The notes below the pieces were generated by a model, which saw only the letters and a program-made list of their open reading frames with translations, searched no databases and had not been told where the DNA came from. Made by a program: the position numbers and the translations under genes. From Thamnaconus septentrionalis (taxonomy: Eukaryota > Chordata > Actinopteri > Tetraodontiformes > Monacanthidae): DNA of 64,000 nt. Below, one piece after another: positions 23,654 through 36,879 of this stretch. Location of the stretch: positions 19,222,501-19,286,500 of the forward strand of contig CM020513.1 in the NCBI GenBank assembly GCA_009823395.1. The letters are read 5' to 3'. Position 1 is the stretch's first letter, and every line of letters starts with the position of its first letter.

Positions 23654-25779
23654 CAATTATATAAGTAGTAGGTCTACATTGTGAGGACATTGCGAACTGT
23701 AGGATCATGAACATCCACTCCTTTTTTCTTAATGATAATCAAAAGCATTTTTGCCACGTAGACTTTTTAATGATACTGCAGCACAGAATTCTTTCAAGCA
23801 TTCATTCATTAACAACTTGACCAACTGGACCTTTGAGAAAACTCATTCTAAACGGCCGGTTTTGCCATCATGACAGTGACCACTGACAACCGTCTAAAAT
23901 CAAAGTGAATCTGGCAAAGCTTTGATTAGTTGTCTGAATACCACTGTCCCAGATATCGTGGAGTTTCAGCAGTCAAGTGAGGATACTTCTCTGTTGCCTA
24001 GTGAGTTTGAATAAAATACAACAAAAGTGGTGTCACTAGAGATAAAAAAAAAAGAATGACAAGTTCCAAATCTTACAACAAAGAAACTACTTCTTTCGAC
24101 TGGTAATTAAAGTCTAAAATAATTAAAAAGAATATGTGAGGTTCCACAAGGGTCTATTCTCTGACTGCTCAAATTTATATAAATGGTCATACAGACTGCT
24201 CCTAACCCAAAAATGGAATACAACAAAAGTTCATTTCCTGACTCCATTAATTAACAAGCTACATAATAAGCTCAGACACTTAGTGAAATTTGTAAGACTT
24301 AAATCTAAGCAAGCAGTTGCCACCTGAAATAACAACGATTAGAGTGTTTTCTCTTGAGGAACAGCAAGAAAACTTTTAATTTTCTCTATCAGACCATAGT
24401 ATTTTTTTCATTCCTATCTTTACATGTTTTGACGGACGCCCTGCGACCAGCTCAGAAGTGTCACGTGATAGTAGGTAGTGTCTTATTAACTGTTGTTACG
24501 TGTCATTGTCTCTTCCATCATGAAGAGACTTAAGTGTCCTGTATCTATGCATCTTTATCAATTTATTTTTAAAGGTATATTCATGGCAGTCTTATGCATG
24601 TAGGGGAACTTGCTAATTTTTTGTTTCAGTTTTGCCGATGCTAAATTATAAGGCGAGCTAAACGTGAGTTTTTTGTCGTTTTTTCTGTCTTTTAAAGAAC
24701 ATACAATTAAATTTTCTACATACAAGTTTTAATCACAGTTGTATTGTTTTGAGAATCAAGGGTGCTCCATTGAGTGAAGACTGGGACTGTGAGTTCACGA
24801 CTGGATGGTGAGTGGGAGGAGCTCAGTTAGAGAAAGGCCAGTGTAACTCGCATGAGTGGGAAGTGACAAAATCAATCGGAAAATCACAGATAGGAGGATG
24901 CAGCAGTGACCTCCAACTGGTTATGTGTGTGGCTCAAAAAACTAAGCCATTGCATCAGTAATGACTTTTGACTGGATGCAATGATTACATTATCAAGGTA
25001 AAATGAATTCATGCAACACATTTGCTTGGCACTATAAAATATAGTTTTATAAAAATGATTCCCTGTAATCTGAACACCTTTTCTCCAAATGTACACAACC
25101 AGCAGAGAACAGAAACGAGGTTGTGCGGCACTCTTATTTTATGTCGCTCTGTAAGAACACAAGCAAGGTACTACTGCTTTTGAAAATCTATTTATAAACC
25201 AGTGGCTGGGAATCAGATCTTCTCCCAAAGGAAAGACAGTCTCGGCTTCAACGGTGCTTTCATGTAAATAAATAAAAAAAAAAAAAAAGCAGCACTGTAG
25301 TAACAAAAGAAAAAAAAGCTGTGTTATCGTCAGTACAGAATGTGATGAACACTCCCTACATGAAAACCAGCCAGGCAGTGGAGCTGTCGTCCCTTTAAGG
25401 CATGATGTAAGAGCAACAGCCCCAAAACGAGACACTGAGAGACCATCACAATTACAGCATTTTTTGGGCGGGGGAATCGTTCAGCAATTTTGATGTTTTG
25501 AAAATATCCACCTGGTGCCCAGGGCTATTAAAATTTGTATTTCTGCCATTCAACGCTGAACAGTTCATGACAAGAGCAAAACATCCAAGACAAATCGACC
25601 GGATCAAAATATGACCCCAAGCTCATTAATTTTCCCATCATGCTTTGAGACTTCACAGCCTCATTTATAGAGTCTGCCAACAGGACTCAGCCAGTCCAGG
25701 AAGTCAAACAGTGGCGTGGACCAAAAATTCAATCAGCCGCTATGACTTCCGACCTACGGGAGACTCATCATTCATCCAC

Positions 25780-26349
25780 CTCCGTGCGCTGCGAACCAAA
25801 TATTAGGCTCTTAAGCACACTCTGCCGCCTCCTCGCCCGCAGATAGACGCCACTCTTAGATGAGGTGGAGTGCGAACCAGCGGGGGGCTTTTCCACGAAG
25901 AACAACTTTGGAATTTCAGCAGGGGTGAAACATTTGGGGTCGACATTTTCCAAGGAAGACAACGGACTCGCTGTTTAAAGTTCGCGCTGAGAGCCTCGTT
26001 ATTCAGTGAATCCAACCTGTCGACGCGGTGTTCACGCCCGTCTGGGAGGCGCCGGAGGCAGGCGAGCGTGGGGAGAGGGAGCGAAGTGTAAAAACACAAA
26101 GCCTCAGCAGCGTCAGTCACACACACCATGCCAAAAAAAAAAAAAAAACACCCTGTCCCCATTTAAACATCCTCCCCCTCTCCTTCTCACGTCCTCCTGC
26201 TGAGAGCTGCTAAAGCATCCGACGTCTTGTGTCTCACTTTCGTAGACCTGTCACAAAGCCTCACAAAGAGTCTTTGACTTCAGTTCAGAAAGGCGACTGT
26301 TCTATACATTTGTACAGGAAAAAGAAACCTAGTAAACAAAACACTCATG

Positions 26350-26381
<32 letters not shown>

Positions 26382-26700
26382 CATCATGCTCTGGAAGGAG
26401 GAAAAAAAAAATCGACTCTACCTGTTGTGCAGTTCCGAGCTTTTTCGGTTGACACAGCCTGCCTTGGTTTTTATTGTTTCGATCGTCTGTCCCCGCGCCT
26501 CGTGTGCGCGCGTCCCTTTTTTGGGCTGCTAAAGACTGGAGGAGCGCACGGTGCTGAGCGTTTGCGTGTCAGTGGGCGCACTAGACGGTATGAGGGAGAG
26601 AGTGAGAGGTGCAGAGTCGCCTTTGCCAGCTCCCTCCCCTCACCGACGATAAACAGAGAGCACGAGGCTCCACCAAAGAAGAAGAGAAGGGGAGAAGGGA
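25780..26700 (-). promoter_or_regulatory. CpG-rich block, candidate distal NDRG4 promoter and non-coding first exon
   Basis: CpGs are dense relative to the surroundings (13 in 25981-26090 by hand count; another cluster at 26480-26580). On the minus strand a good donor, AACAG|GTAGAG, lies at 26422/26421, downstream of the second cluster. That fits a non-coding first exon spliced to the acceptor at 10083. The block also holds a (CA)n tract (26351-26382) and A-runs. Neither orientation nor assignment is proven. Confidence 0.35.
26351..26382. repeat. (CA)n microsatellite
   Basis: About 16 CA units with one CG variant, inside the CpG-rich block. Confidence 0.95.
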
Positions 26701-28056
26701 GGTGACCGGGAGGAAGAGGGATGAATCGGAGGAGAAAGAGTGGAACCTGGCTGATGTACAGATGAGGGTTTTTTGATTTTGTTTGATTTTGCAGAACGAC
26801 GCAACAGCCTGCAGGCAACCCGTTCCCTCGTTCAAGCCGCCATTGAGGTGATTGACCATGTTTGGGCAACTGGGACACGAAGTGACAGCGTAAGCATCCA
26901 CGTGGCTCTGCCAGATCATTCACTCAGTCAATCAGTCGTGTTAAATCTAACAAACAACAAAGAATCTTGTAAGCTTTATTTATACTCGCGTGACACTGAG
27001 GTTTCCCTCATTTGCAGTGTTGACAGGTTAAATAACAAGTAATAAAAAATGTACATAATACCTGATATCTTCTGTCTTCTGAAAGGGCAATGTTCCAAAC
27101 CTGCCTTGCATCAGTAGAGGTCATGGACAAGGTATGACAATAGGTCAGACAAGTGGGCTGATGTCCCCCAGCCCTGCCAAGGTATGGCTAAACCTGAATA
27201 TGTTGAGGATAAAAAGCGAGGCTCCTGGACTTGCTACTTCCTGGTGTCGGTACTGTAAATCACAGCGAACATGTTTTATTTCGCTCAAGGTCGAAACACT
27301 CGTGAAAGTTTGTGCATTGTTGGAGTGACCTTGGCCAGCAAGAGAAGAAGAGCAGGGTGAAGGGTCTTGGCACAGAGTCACGTAAACGATCAGACAGAGA
27401 GCAGAAAGTGAACATTAAAACGTCAACAGAAAATCTGTGATACCTCAAATGTATGCCTGTTGCTTGGGTAAGCACAAAACACTGCGTGGGGACTGTGCTT
27501 TGTGACGCACATTACAAGAGGGAAAATGAGTCGGGGAAATTTTTCAGACGACTAAAACGACTCAAAGCTAAATAAAGATTCTGGGTCAAAGAAATTACTA
27601 GAGGACTAATTTGTATTTGCTGTGTGTTTTTTTTTTATATTCTTCCCACATTTGATAGTCTTTAAACCCATCTTTGACCCCCTTAACATGCAATAAAACT
27701 CATCACAGTGTAACTTGTAGCAGCATTGGATGCTAGGATGGCCGACACAAGTTTTGACACAAAAAAAGATTGTCATTTAAAATAAAAATGTAACCTTTTT
27801 CAAAATAAATAAAAAAACTCCTTCAAATGAATGTCCTTATTTTATTAAAAAAAAAAAAAAAAAGAAAGACAAGGGCCCAGCCCCACAGTTATGGGGCGTT
27901 TTTAATTTTAAATGGTCTTTCTGTCACTGCTTCTCCTGCACTTTTTTGGACAAGTTACCAGTTTATCACAGGGCCATGCAGAGACAAACAATCATAGGCA
28001 TGGACAGAGAATTTGGAGTTGCCAATTAATGTGCACGTTCAAACGCATGCACATTC

Positions 28057-28247
28057 TGTCGTTGTGTCCTTTGGGCAAGACACTTAACCCTAAATTGCTC
28101 CCAGTGGGGTTGGCAGCACCTTGCATGGCAGCAGCCACCCATTGGTGTATGAGTGTGTGAGTGAATGTGTGAACGAGAGGCCATTGTAAAGCGCTTTGGG
28201 GTACCGTGAAGGTGCTGGAAAGCGCTATATAAGTGCAGTCCATTTAC
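28057..28247 (+). repeat. Teleost interspersed repeat with AAAGCGCTATATAAG tail
   Basis: The segment has the motifs of an abundant fish repeat: TTTGGGCAAGACACTTAACCC near the start and AAAGCGCTTTGGGGTACC then AAAGCGCTATATAAGTGCAG at the end. I know it as a dispersed short-element or LINE-tail family but cannot name the family from sequence alone. Confidence 0.75.
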
Positions 28248-29142
28248 CATGTACATGTTAAGCAGCAACTCCAACTTTTAACAGTGACATAGTTGTTTTT
28301 TTAAGATTGTAACAAACACAATTATTAACGCATGATATCCCTGTGCAAGGATTTTAATTTGTACATATATATATATATATATATGTATATTTAAAATGAC
28401 TAACTATATGCCTGTAGCAAAACAACAATTTGCACCTGTCTTACAAGTACCCACCCACCCCTCCATTCATGCCGTCATTCCTCATCTCCTCCGTGCGTCT
28501 TTTTTCCTATGACCTACTTAGCAGGCTGCAGTCTGGCTGACGAGACGGCGTTTTCTAACTGGTGAAGCTACAGCCAAAATCCCTCTCTGCCATCCGCCTC
28601 GTCGAGATCATCCTGCATTCCCAGTCACCACCATCTGATCTTATGTTCATGAATATTTATTTACACTAATGCGTGTGTTTATTCATCGTTCCATCTGATG
28701 AATGTTCCCTATAATATGGACCATTACATGTAATTACATGTAAAATTGTGGCGCATTACATAACACGCAAGTCTAGTTTTCACCGTCTGCATTGAAATTT
28801 CCTCTCCAGCAAACAAGGATTTCTGTTTTACCCTCAACTCAGCCTCTACTGTGAGTTGTCACCAGCCCCTGATAAGCCATTACAATGATGATAATGGAGT
28901 CGCAGTATGTAATTACAAACAAACTACGATAATCTTCTCCCCCGAGAGTGGTGGTTAATTTAAAATCAATCTTGCAAACAAAGAGAAAACATGTTGAACA
29001 ACTTCGGCAACTCTAAACAGAGAAGAAGGTGATGTCAGTCCTGAATGTGTAAGGCATTTGCAGAAGCAGCTGACTGCATCACAGACTTAATGGGCTGAAT
29101 CTACAATCAGTTTTTTGTTTTTTGTTTTTTTAATAAAATGTA

Positions 29143-29432
29143 GTTATTAATGCAAATAGCTAATCAGTGCATTCAGGAACATAAGACATGGTGAAGAAAA
29201 CTTGCTTGAGTTTGAGCATCAGAATGTGGAATCATGGGGATTTAAGTGGCTTTGAACGTGGCATGATTGTTGGTTCCAGGGAAGATTGTTTGAGTTTTCG
29301 CAAACTGCTGATCTACTGGGATTTTCAGATTGGTACGATGATCTCTAGGGTCGGAGACCTTAGAAAGGCAACAGTGACTCAAATAACCACTGGTGAAAAC
29401 CAAGGACTGCGGAATAGCATCTATGAATGGAC
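29143..29432 (+). pseudogene. Tc1/mariner-like transposase fossil
   Basis: The segment matches the remembered 5' transposase region of a common teleost Tc1-like element: motifs GACATGGTGAAG, GACTTTGAACGTGGCATG-like sequence, CTGCTGATCTACTGGGATTTTC, and GGCAACAGTGACTCAAATAACC. Translation gives a helix-turn-helix-like stretch (FERGMIVGSREDCLSF, then LLIYWDF, then ISRV). The catalytic domain is absent and a gap of a few tens of bases interrupts the upstream end, so it is dead. Confidence 0.75.
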
Positions 29433-30209
29433 TTGATGAGAGTGTGAACAATTCTTGGGGGATTCTTTGGTACTAAAAACAGAAAAACAAAAGCTCACAG
29501 TACTCAAATCATTCAAGCGGACACTAATGTGATTTTGTTAGCTAAACGTTTTTGCAGGGAGGCAAAAATTCAAAGAATAATAAGATCTGGTTTGTGAATT
29601 TGTGGCTCTAGCTGACAAGCTTTTTTGAATTTGTCACGGGTGAAAATGATGGATTTTTTTTTACATGTTACTCAAAGCTAGATCTTAGGACAATGCTTTT
29701 ACTTATTCATGATGCTTTTATTTGGTTGTGTCTTCTGTAATATTTTGGTGCTTGCATTGTTTGTGCTCATGTTTGGGGAAACATATTTTCTTTGTATTGG
29801 CTGAAGACTCTCAAGGATCAATTTTGTAATTTGTGAATGCCTGCTTTTTTTCAAACATTATGCCAAAGAATCTGCAACAAAACTGGGCAATGTCATCGAG
29901 ACTGAAGCAACAACTTTCAGCAGAGGCTCACCCTGCAGTGTCACTGCAGACGACTGTTCTAAGACTTGACAGCCACAAACCCAATCTCTGCAATCTGTCC
30001 AAGTGTCCATCGCAATTGTTATGTATCCTGCAGCAGTGCCTCTCCACAGAGACTTTCATCAATTACAGTGACTGCCATATAACACAATGTCAGCTGAGTT
30101 GTTGAACTTTAAGACGGGGTGAAAAAGCATTCATGGAAGAAAGTTGAAGAGGATGCAATTCTTTATATTTTTCCCTGTGAAAAATGTAAGCCTGAAGGAG
30201 AATAGAGAC

Positions 30210-30350
30210 AATACGTGAAGTCTGCATGTTCTCCTTGCGCCTGCTTGGTTTCTCTCCAGGTACTCTGGCTTCTTCCCGCAGTGCAGAAACATGCCTGTTA
30301 CGACTGGGAATTGTCAGGAGGTGTGAGTGTGAAAGGTAAACAATTCCACA
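30210..30350 (+). repeat. Teleost interspersed repeat fragment
   Basis: It contains TCTGCATGTTCTCCTTGCG, GGTTTCTCTCCAGGTACTC, GGCTTCTTCCCGCAGTGCAG and AACATGCCTGTTACGACTGG. These correspond to a very common fish repeat (GCATGTTCTCCCCGTG... GGCTTCCTCCCAC...). The copy is truncated. A second, more complete relative is at 48190-48400. Confidence 0.75.
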
Positions 30351-32355
30351 CTGGTAGCTGAGACATTTTTGCTTTTTCACACCGTATTGACAATCCCTTT
30401 TCCTCCAGTAAATAGGAACCCCTAAGAATGTTTATATGTTAGCAGCTTAGCTAGCCCCCCAGTGGACCCAAGACACTAACTTTCTGACAAAATGATTATA
30501 AATAGCTCTCGGCGCTAAATGGAAACCCACATTGGACAAACGAGCGCAGGACAGATGAACCATAATCGGCACATCGAAAGAGGGTTTTAATGTCAGCGAG
30601 CGCCAGACTTAAAGCAAAACCCCCTGGCACGTCTGTCCCCTATATCCGTTCCCATTGATCCAGTCTGAAACTCAGTAGCCCAGGGTGGGCCTGGTGCCAA
30701 CACACAGACAGACCCCTGGGATAACTGAACTGCCGTTATTGCTGTTATGACTCATCTGCCTGTTATGCTGCAAATTGGCCCCAGCGGATTCCTCTAAATG
30801 TGTGTCCCATCGTGGTATGCAGAGATGAAATATAAAAGAACTAAAATATACTGGAGAGGGAAGGCAAGTGAACAAGATGGCTGCAGTATAACCCAGTGCA
30901 GATGAGTGGATTTATTTCATACTAATAATATTTCATTCTGAATGTAAGGCAGCATGCACGGTTGTCCTGATTAATGAAAAATGAATCATTCAAAATAAGC
31001 GTTCAAGAGCATTTCTATTTTGTAATTGAACAAAAAGCTTGACATGGCAGTCAATTCAGTTAGTCAGTCAATCATTCAGTCAATAAATTAGGCCTCACAT
31101 TTTCCTTTCCTTTGAGCAGTTTCCTTCTCTTACACCAACCGACTTTATGTCCTCTTTCATGACATCCATTATGCTCCTCTTTGCCCTGCCTCCACACCTC
31201 CTTCCTACCAGTTCCGACCTCAGCATCCTTCTACCCATCCACTCACTCTCCTTCCTCTCTATATGTCCAAAGGATCTCAGTCTGGCCTTTCCCCTCTGGC
31301 TTTATCTACAAAACATCTAACATTCCCACACACAAGCATTGTTTTTTGCAGCGGCTAACCTTCTCTCCTCTCCTTTCCAGGGCTCTAGATGTCTAAGCTC
31401 GTCTGTCAGCCTGTCCGTCACCACAGCGAGGGAGAAGGCGGCTCAGAGCTGATCGCTGAAGCAGTTCAACCTCCACCTTGAACTCCTCTGTCACACCAAC
31501 AGCACATCTCACCAGTGTCTTACAGCTCTTGTGCAAATAAATTATTTTTGTTACACCATTTCACAGTTTTGTTTTTCACTTGTTAATTGATGATGGCAAA
31601 TTGAGGCTACGCTTCTGATTTTATGCAGGTGGACTTTTCCTTATCTCTAAAAGGAAAACAATAAGATGCACAAAATAGGTGACAATCCCAAAAGCGAAAA
31701 CTTGGGATATATTTGAGAGTCTCAGCAAACAGCTTTAAATCTCTAAAGTTGTTCCACTTTGTACAACGACAATAAACATAACTTGTTAAAAAGCATCCCA
31801 CACACCAGGTGTGCCGGATGTGTGCAAGCCTAGTGAGATTCACAGGTTTCTGATGGATGTGGCACATACATGAAGCAGATGGCGATTCATTTGCAGTGCG
31901 TCACCAATGCTGCTCATTGAGCTTTGTGTTTGTGCACTTCATCAGCCTGTTGCGTCCTCACTTAGTCTCTCTCTTAAGCCCTGACCCAACCTACACAAAC
32001 AAGTGGACTTGCATTTATTGACGTTTGCCAGATTCTTCAGATTGATGAGTCTGACTGTCAGACACACCATAAAAATTCAGAATTAAGTAAAAGTATCGAT
32101 CACTTTGAAATGTCAAATGAAAATGCACCTGAAGCCAGCTGTATAATTTCGAGGAACAGGCTCAATGATTTGAATCCCAATTAAGGGAATTTGATTACTT
32201 AGCATAAGCCTGAAATGAATTAACCTTTAGCAAACTCTGATGTGGCACTTGAACTCACTCCAGGCTGCCGGGGGTGACCCTGCAGTCAACAACTGTTACA
32301 GGGCTGCCACATTGTCCTTGAAAGAGTTCACAGTGTAATACTTAAACACGTACTA

Positions 32356-32414
32356 GCCATTTTATTAGGTACACCTTGCGAGTACCAGGTACTAATAAAG
32401 TGGTTGGTGAGTGG
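32356..32414. mobile_element. Internally deleted Tc1-like element (both ends, no interior)
   Basis: The left end CCATTTTATTAGGTACACC (32357-32375) and right end GGTACTAATAAAGTGG (32388-32403) are inverted relatives of each other. They match the termini of the teleost element whose transposase fossil lies at 29143-29432. Only about 12 nt separate them, so nearly the whole element is gone. Confidence 0.65.
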
Positions 32415-33599
32415 ATACAGTATAAAAGTAGTAGCCATGGTCAGTATTTTTTTTATTATCTTAGCAAAAAACTTGCATCTTTAAAAACAACAAACAAAAA
32501 AAAGAGTAGTTGTATTGTCATAATATAACAAGGTGTCACAGTAAAACCCCATTTTCAAACAAAAGGTTGTTTGAGAAGTACTTACTGTAATTTGCCATTA
32601 GAGGTCAGGAATTCCAGCCACACCTGAATGCAGATGCTCTTCAAATCTGGAATGGCTGTATAAAGAAAAAACATATATGAAAAAATTGTACTTAATGGAT
32701 AAAGTCAAGGTCAAACACAACTCTAAAAAACATTATTTTGATAATATTGAGATAAAATAATGTTCCTCTGGTTCTGTAACTGTTTTTCTATTTATTGTTA
32801 ACATATAAAACCATAAGCTAACTGATTTGCCAGCTGCAAGGTGGAAAAGAGCTTCCCCCTGCACTGTCTAAATCACCATTGCATAGTCAGACACATATAT
32901 CACTGCTTACTAAATAGCTGCCTATTTTTCTCCTGCAGGCTGCCTGCCACCTGCTAGAGATAATGAAGCGAGCTCCTCCCTCCGCCTCCTCCCAGGCTCG
33001 ACAACATGGCATTATTTGAGCTGTTGCTCTTGTGCCAGTGTTGGGTGGTGGTCGGGGGGCTCTTGGTGAGGAGGTGACAGTACTCATTTGGAGGGCATAG
33101 CGGGGGCGTTGCTTCAGATATGGCTAATCCTCACACTTCATCACCAACATGTGCTTGGCTGCAGCTCCATTGCTCTCCCTCTCTCTTCTCTTCTCTGACA
33201 TTCGGCCTCTCTCCTGCTGTCGCTGCTTTCATTGCTGACTCCTCTCCACCAGGATATGAAATTAGGAAGATATACTGAGGGCCAGTTCTGGCCCCTACTT
33301 TTGACAAAAAAAAAAAAATAAAAAAAATGGGGGCATTTTCAAAATGTTTGTATGGTTTGTTAGAGCTGCGTTATTTCAATCGATTAAAATGCAGAAAAAC
33401 AATGTCAAGCACAAAAAGGTTGCTTCTATAGAAACGGTATGTATATTAAATTAAGAAATGTCGAAAAATGAACATTTCCCTGGAACTAAGTGTAAACAGG
33501 TGCCTTAAAAACGAGAAAACTTCACTGGAAATTGCAGCAGTTATAGCTATGACACGCGTTTTTTTGTTTTTTTTTTTTTAAATTAGAAAAGCAAACTTA

Positions 33600-34200
33600 A
33601 AAACAAAGTAAAATTAAACGGCACCATAAAAACATAACCGTGACTCGTTCGGTAATCGGCAGTGCTTACCACGAAGTAAAATGCGTGCTTCTGTGTTCTT
33701 GTGAACTTGAAAAAGCTAATTTATTTGTAAGTATTGCGTTTCACAAGTCTGGACAAATGCATCCAGGGACGTTAGTGTTTTTGCTAACATGTATCTCAAC
33801 TTGATGACACGTTAGCTAACTTAATATCACCATACAAGAGAAGTGTTAGAAATCTTACCAGAAGTTCATCAGAGGTGCCTCGTGGCTAGACGATGGGTAA
33901 TTTTTGAATAGTTTTGGTCTCTTTCGGTTAATTGAGTAGCATTGCCGTTAGCTGCTAAACGCGATGAGCGTACAACGAGTCCCACGTAATCACCGCAACT
34001 ACGTGGGTGACGTCTGGATGACAATGAATTGTAGGCGAAAACTTAAATGCCAATTCCAAGTGTATGAAAACTTTACTTTTTGAAACGACTCAAAGTTGTT
34101 TCAAGAGGGTCGTTAGCATCTTTCACACACGAAAAAAGTGTTTTCCATCTTTTATTGTGGCCGTTGGCACTTGACATGTCTGTGTCGAGTCAAGGGGGAC
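33600..34200. other. CpG-enriched patch with minus-strand donor-like sites
   Basis: CpG frequency is raised compared with the flanks, with an E-box/CRE-like cluster (CACGTA, ACGTGGGTGACGTC) at about 33990-34016. Two minus-strand donor-like sequences (TG|GTAAGC near 33671 and TG|GTAAGA near 33859) could end a first exon. No open frame of interest is attached. It may be an unannotated promoter or non-coding RNA start. Confidence 0.25.
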
Positions 34201-36879
34201 GATTTTGTGGCGAACTCTAAATTCTAGCTAAAATGAAAGATTAAAAGAAAAGCTCTCCCTCTCTGATTCGCTGCAGATTCAGGGCACTGTGCTAAAAGTG
34301 ATCCCGGAGGGTTATGTAACTTGCAACAGTAGCACCAGAAAACCAGTGAAATGACTTCACAGCACAGTGCTCATCCCCAGGAGACCACTGCTGCTACATC
34401 ACATTGATGTTTGCACTGTGAATACAATGTCCTGTTCTCCATGCTGAACAACAAGCCTTCTTTTCTGAGAGTTGGAAAGAAAGCAGACCGGATTGACCTG
34501 TGTGCCAGTTCATTGGCTGACTTTGTCAGCAAAAACTCTTTAGATGAGCAACTGTAAAGCAGTCTCTCTATAAATAATTTCAGTCCAGCCTGTGAGATTA
34601 GCTGCTTTACAATGCAGACAATGCTGCAATAAATAGCACAACATTATATGATTTATGTTCATGCAGCTTCCAGTTGAGAGAAGATGAAAAATGTCAAGTG
34701 CAAAAAGAGAATAAATAAATACAACACTAGAAGCTTTCATGACGACAGTGTGACCGAGTAAGGGAAAAGAGCGAGCCATGGAGCAATTTCAGCATTTGTG
34801 TACACAAATGTTTTCCAAAATACCAAATGTCAGTGACCGTTAGAGTAGACAGAAGCCAGGGGCTGCATTAGTGTCAGCTTCCATGGACGCTTGCCCCTAG
34901 AATGCCCTTTGTTTCAGCTAAACCTCTAGCCGCAGACCTCCAAAGAGCAAATGACAGAACTGTCTGCAAAGACATGAGTGACATAACTGTCACTGTTTCT
35001 GATCATGTCTTTGCATATTCTTCCATTCTGACTTGAACATAACCACAGTGTTCACAAGTTAGGAAAAAAAATATTATATTTATATCATCCTGTGGAGCAG
35101 TGCTGTGTTTCCCAGTGCTAATCCAATCTATGATCCAGGTGGGATTTTTTCCCCCTTTCCTTAATAGGTGGTCAGCAAAGAGGATTGATATATAAATATC
35201 TGGAGCTCATCTATGGATCTATGCACAGGTGATGTAATTATCTTTGCAGTTAGTTTGTATGATCATAAATAGAAATTTAGAGAACAACATTTGCTTGTTG
35301 TTAACTGAAAAAGAAAAGATTTAAGGTTTTAAGGCAGAAAATTAGACCTGGCTAAAAACAAACAAACAAAAAAATTGGGTCAGATGTGCATTTGTGTGGG
35401 GCCACTCTCTCCATGACAGGACAACAAAGATCAATAGTTAGATCCCAGAGGCTCCATCGATATTCATCATGAATGACCCCTATCCCGTCACTCATCTGAC
35501 CAACATTGACCTGTCAACAGGCACAGGACCAGTCTGCAGTCGCATGGTGTCTAATGTTCACGCATTTTCCACATACTAGGGAACTAACATCCTGCTGGCC
35601 GCTGTCCATACCAATTTGAGGAGTTTTCTCTGGTCAGCTGTCTTTGTTTCTTCGAATAAGCTGCACATGTCATGGTGGAGTAGTTGACAGAGGGAAGCAA
35701 AGTAACTGCTAGGCCTTCAAAGGAGAAAACACACTGAGTTTAGTGCAAATGAGGAAAAATAATTGTTTTGTCCTTGTCCACAGAAGAGCAGATGGCTAGT
35801 TTCAAAAAAATGAAAGCAAGTGAATGAACCGATAATATTTCTTCTGATTTATTCACTTGTGTTAGTTTTTAAATCTCACTTTGCAGTTATGTTTTCATTC
35901 ATGCATGCTTTTTAAAAATACACACATCATGATTTTAAGAAGTTATTAGTTTCATTTTACACACATGCATAGTTGGGAACATAACGGTGAATCAGTAACT
36001 TTTGTAAACTGTAGATTCATACAACTCCGACTACTACACGCTATTGCTGCCACCAACACCACCACAAGTCCTATTGATTTACTGGTGTGTTGATGGACAA
36101 GGTTGACCTTGATTTGCCCTGTGTGATGTGTTGGAATGTCATATCAAAACGTCTTGATTTTCTTCATCTGATTAAGTTATTGTAAACTGTTTTTTTCCTC
36201 CTGATTTATACAGATAGGCAGAAATGTTAAGCCACTCTATCACTGCAAAATCCCACACATCAAAGGAATTCATTTGAATTTTCAGCAGCAATCGGGCATT
36301 ACAGTTGAATCCTGACTAAGAAACAAACACCCACAGACTGAGCTCTCTCACTGTCACCTCTGAATAGCGGCAGTACCACTGCAGAGACTCAGCTAAAGAT
36401 ACTGATCTGCCAAGGCCAAGACAGACGGACAAACCCTCGCATACAGACGGAATTGCCACAACAAAAGTTGCTGGGAAGAACAACACGTTTCGCAGAGTCT
36501 TTCAGGCTGCACTGTCACAGTGATTTGCACCATTTGGCCAGTCTGATGGCCAAATGTTTCCGCATCATACGCAGCCATTGTGATTCAGACTGTGATGACT
36601 GTAAATCGCAACTCCACAGACAGAGACTCATTAAGTATAATCAGTATGAGTCAGCCTGAGCACAGGCAGAGCTGACAATTACCATCATTATTCAGAAGGT
36701 ATAAAGGGTAGGTTATGCAGTCACATAATTGATTTAAAATTGAATATATATTTTAACATCCAAAACTTGCTGTCCTTGTTTCTGCCTAAACAAGGATGAT
36801 GTAACATACTGCAAAAATTAGCATTTTCCAGACTGCTGCATATTCATTAGATGAAAAGAAGTTTTTTTTTTTTTTCTAC

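Larger units (their letters stand above)
10083..25760. other. Non-coding stretch upstream of the NDRG4 long-isoform exon
   Basis: No coding exon is supported. Contents: a homeodomain-site-rich segment at 12360-12470, a CAGAAT short array at 13122-13143, CATC arrays at 15103-15128 and within 19681-19755, a CAG array at 19857-19873, a hairpin at 17907-18000, and a (GT)n microsatellite at 23609-23650. If the CpG block at 26 kb is a distal NDRG4 promoter, this is its first intron. Confidence 0.6.
26701..36879. other. Intergenic stretch between NDRG4 and GINS3
   Basis: No coding exon is supported. It contains an interspersed repeat at 28057-28247, an (AT)n tract at 28365-28386, a 20-bp perfect palindrome at 28724-28743, a Tc1-like fossil at 29143-29432, a repeat fragment at 30210-30350, an internally deleted transposon at 32356-32414, and a CpG-enriched patch at 33600-34200. 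Confidence 0.6.

Noticed and set aside
25870..25890. CTCF-like CCAGCGGGGGGCTT
   Set aside because: Lacks the A at the key core position and has a poor 3' end; too weak to list as a site.
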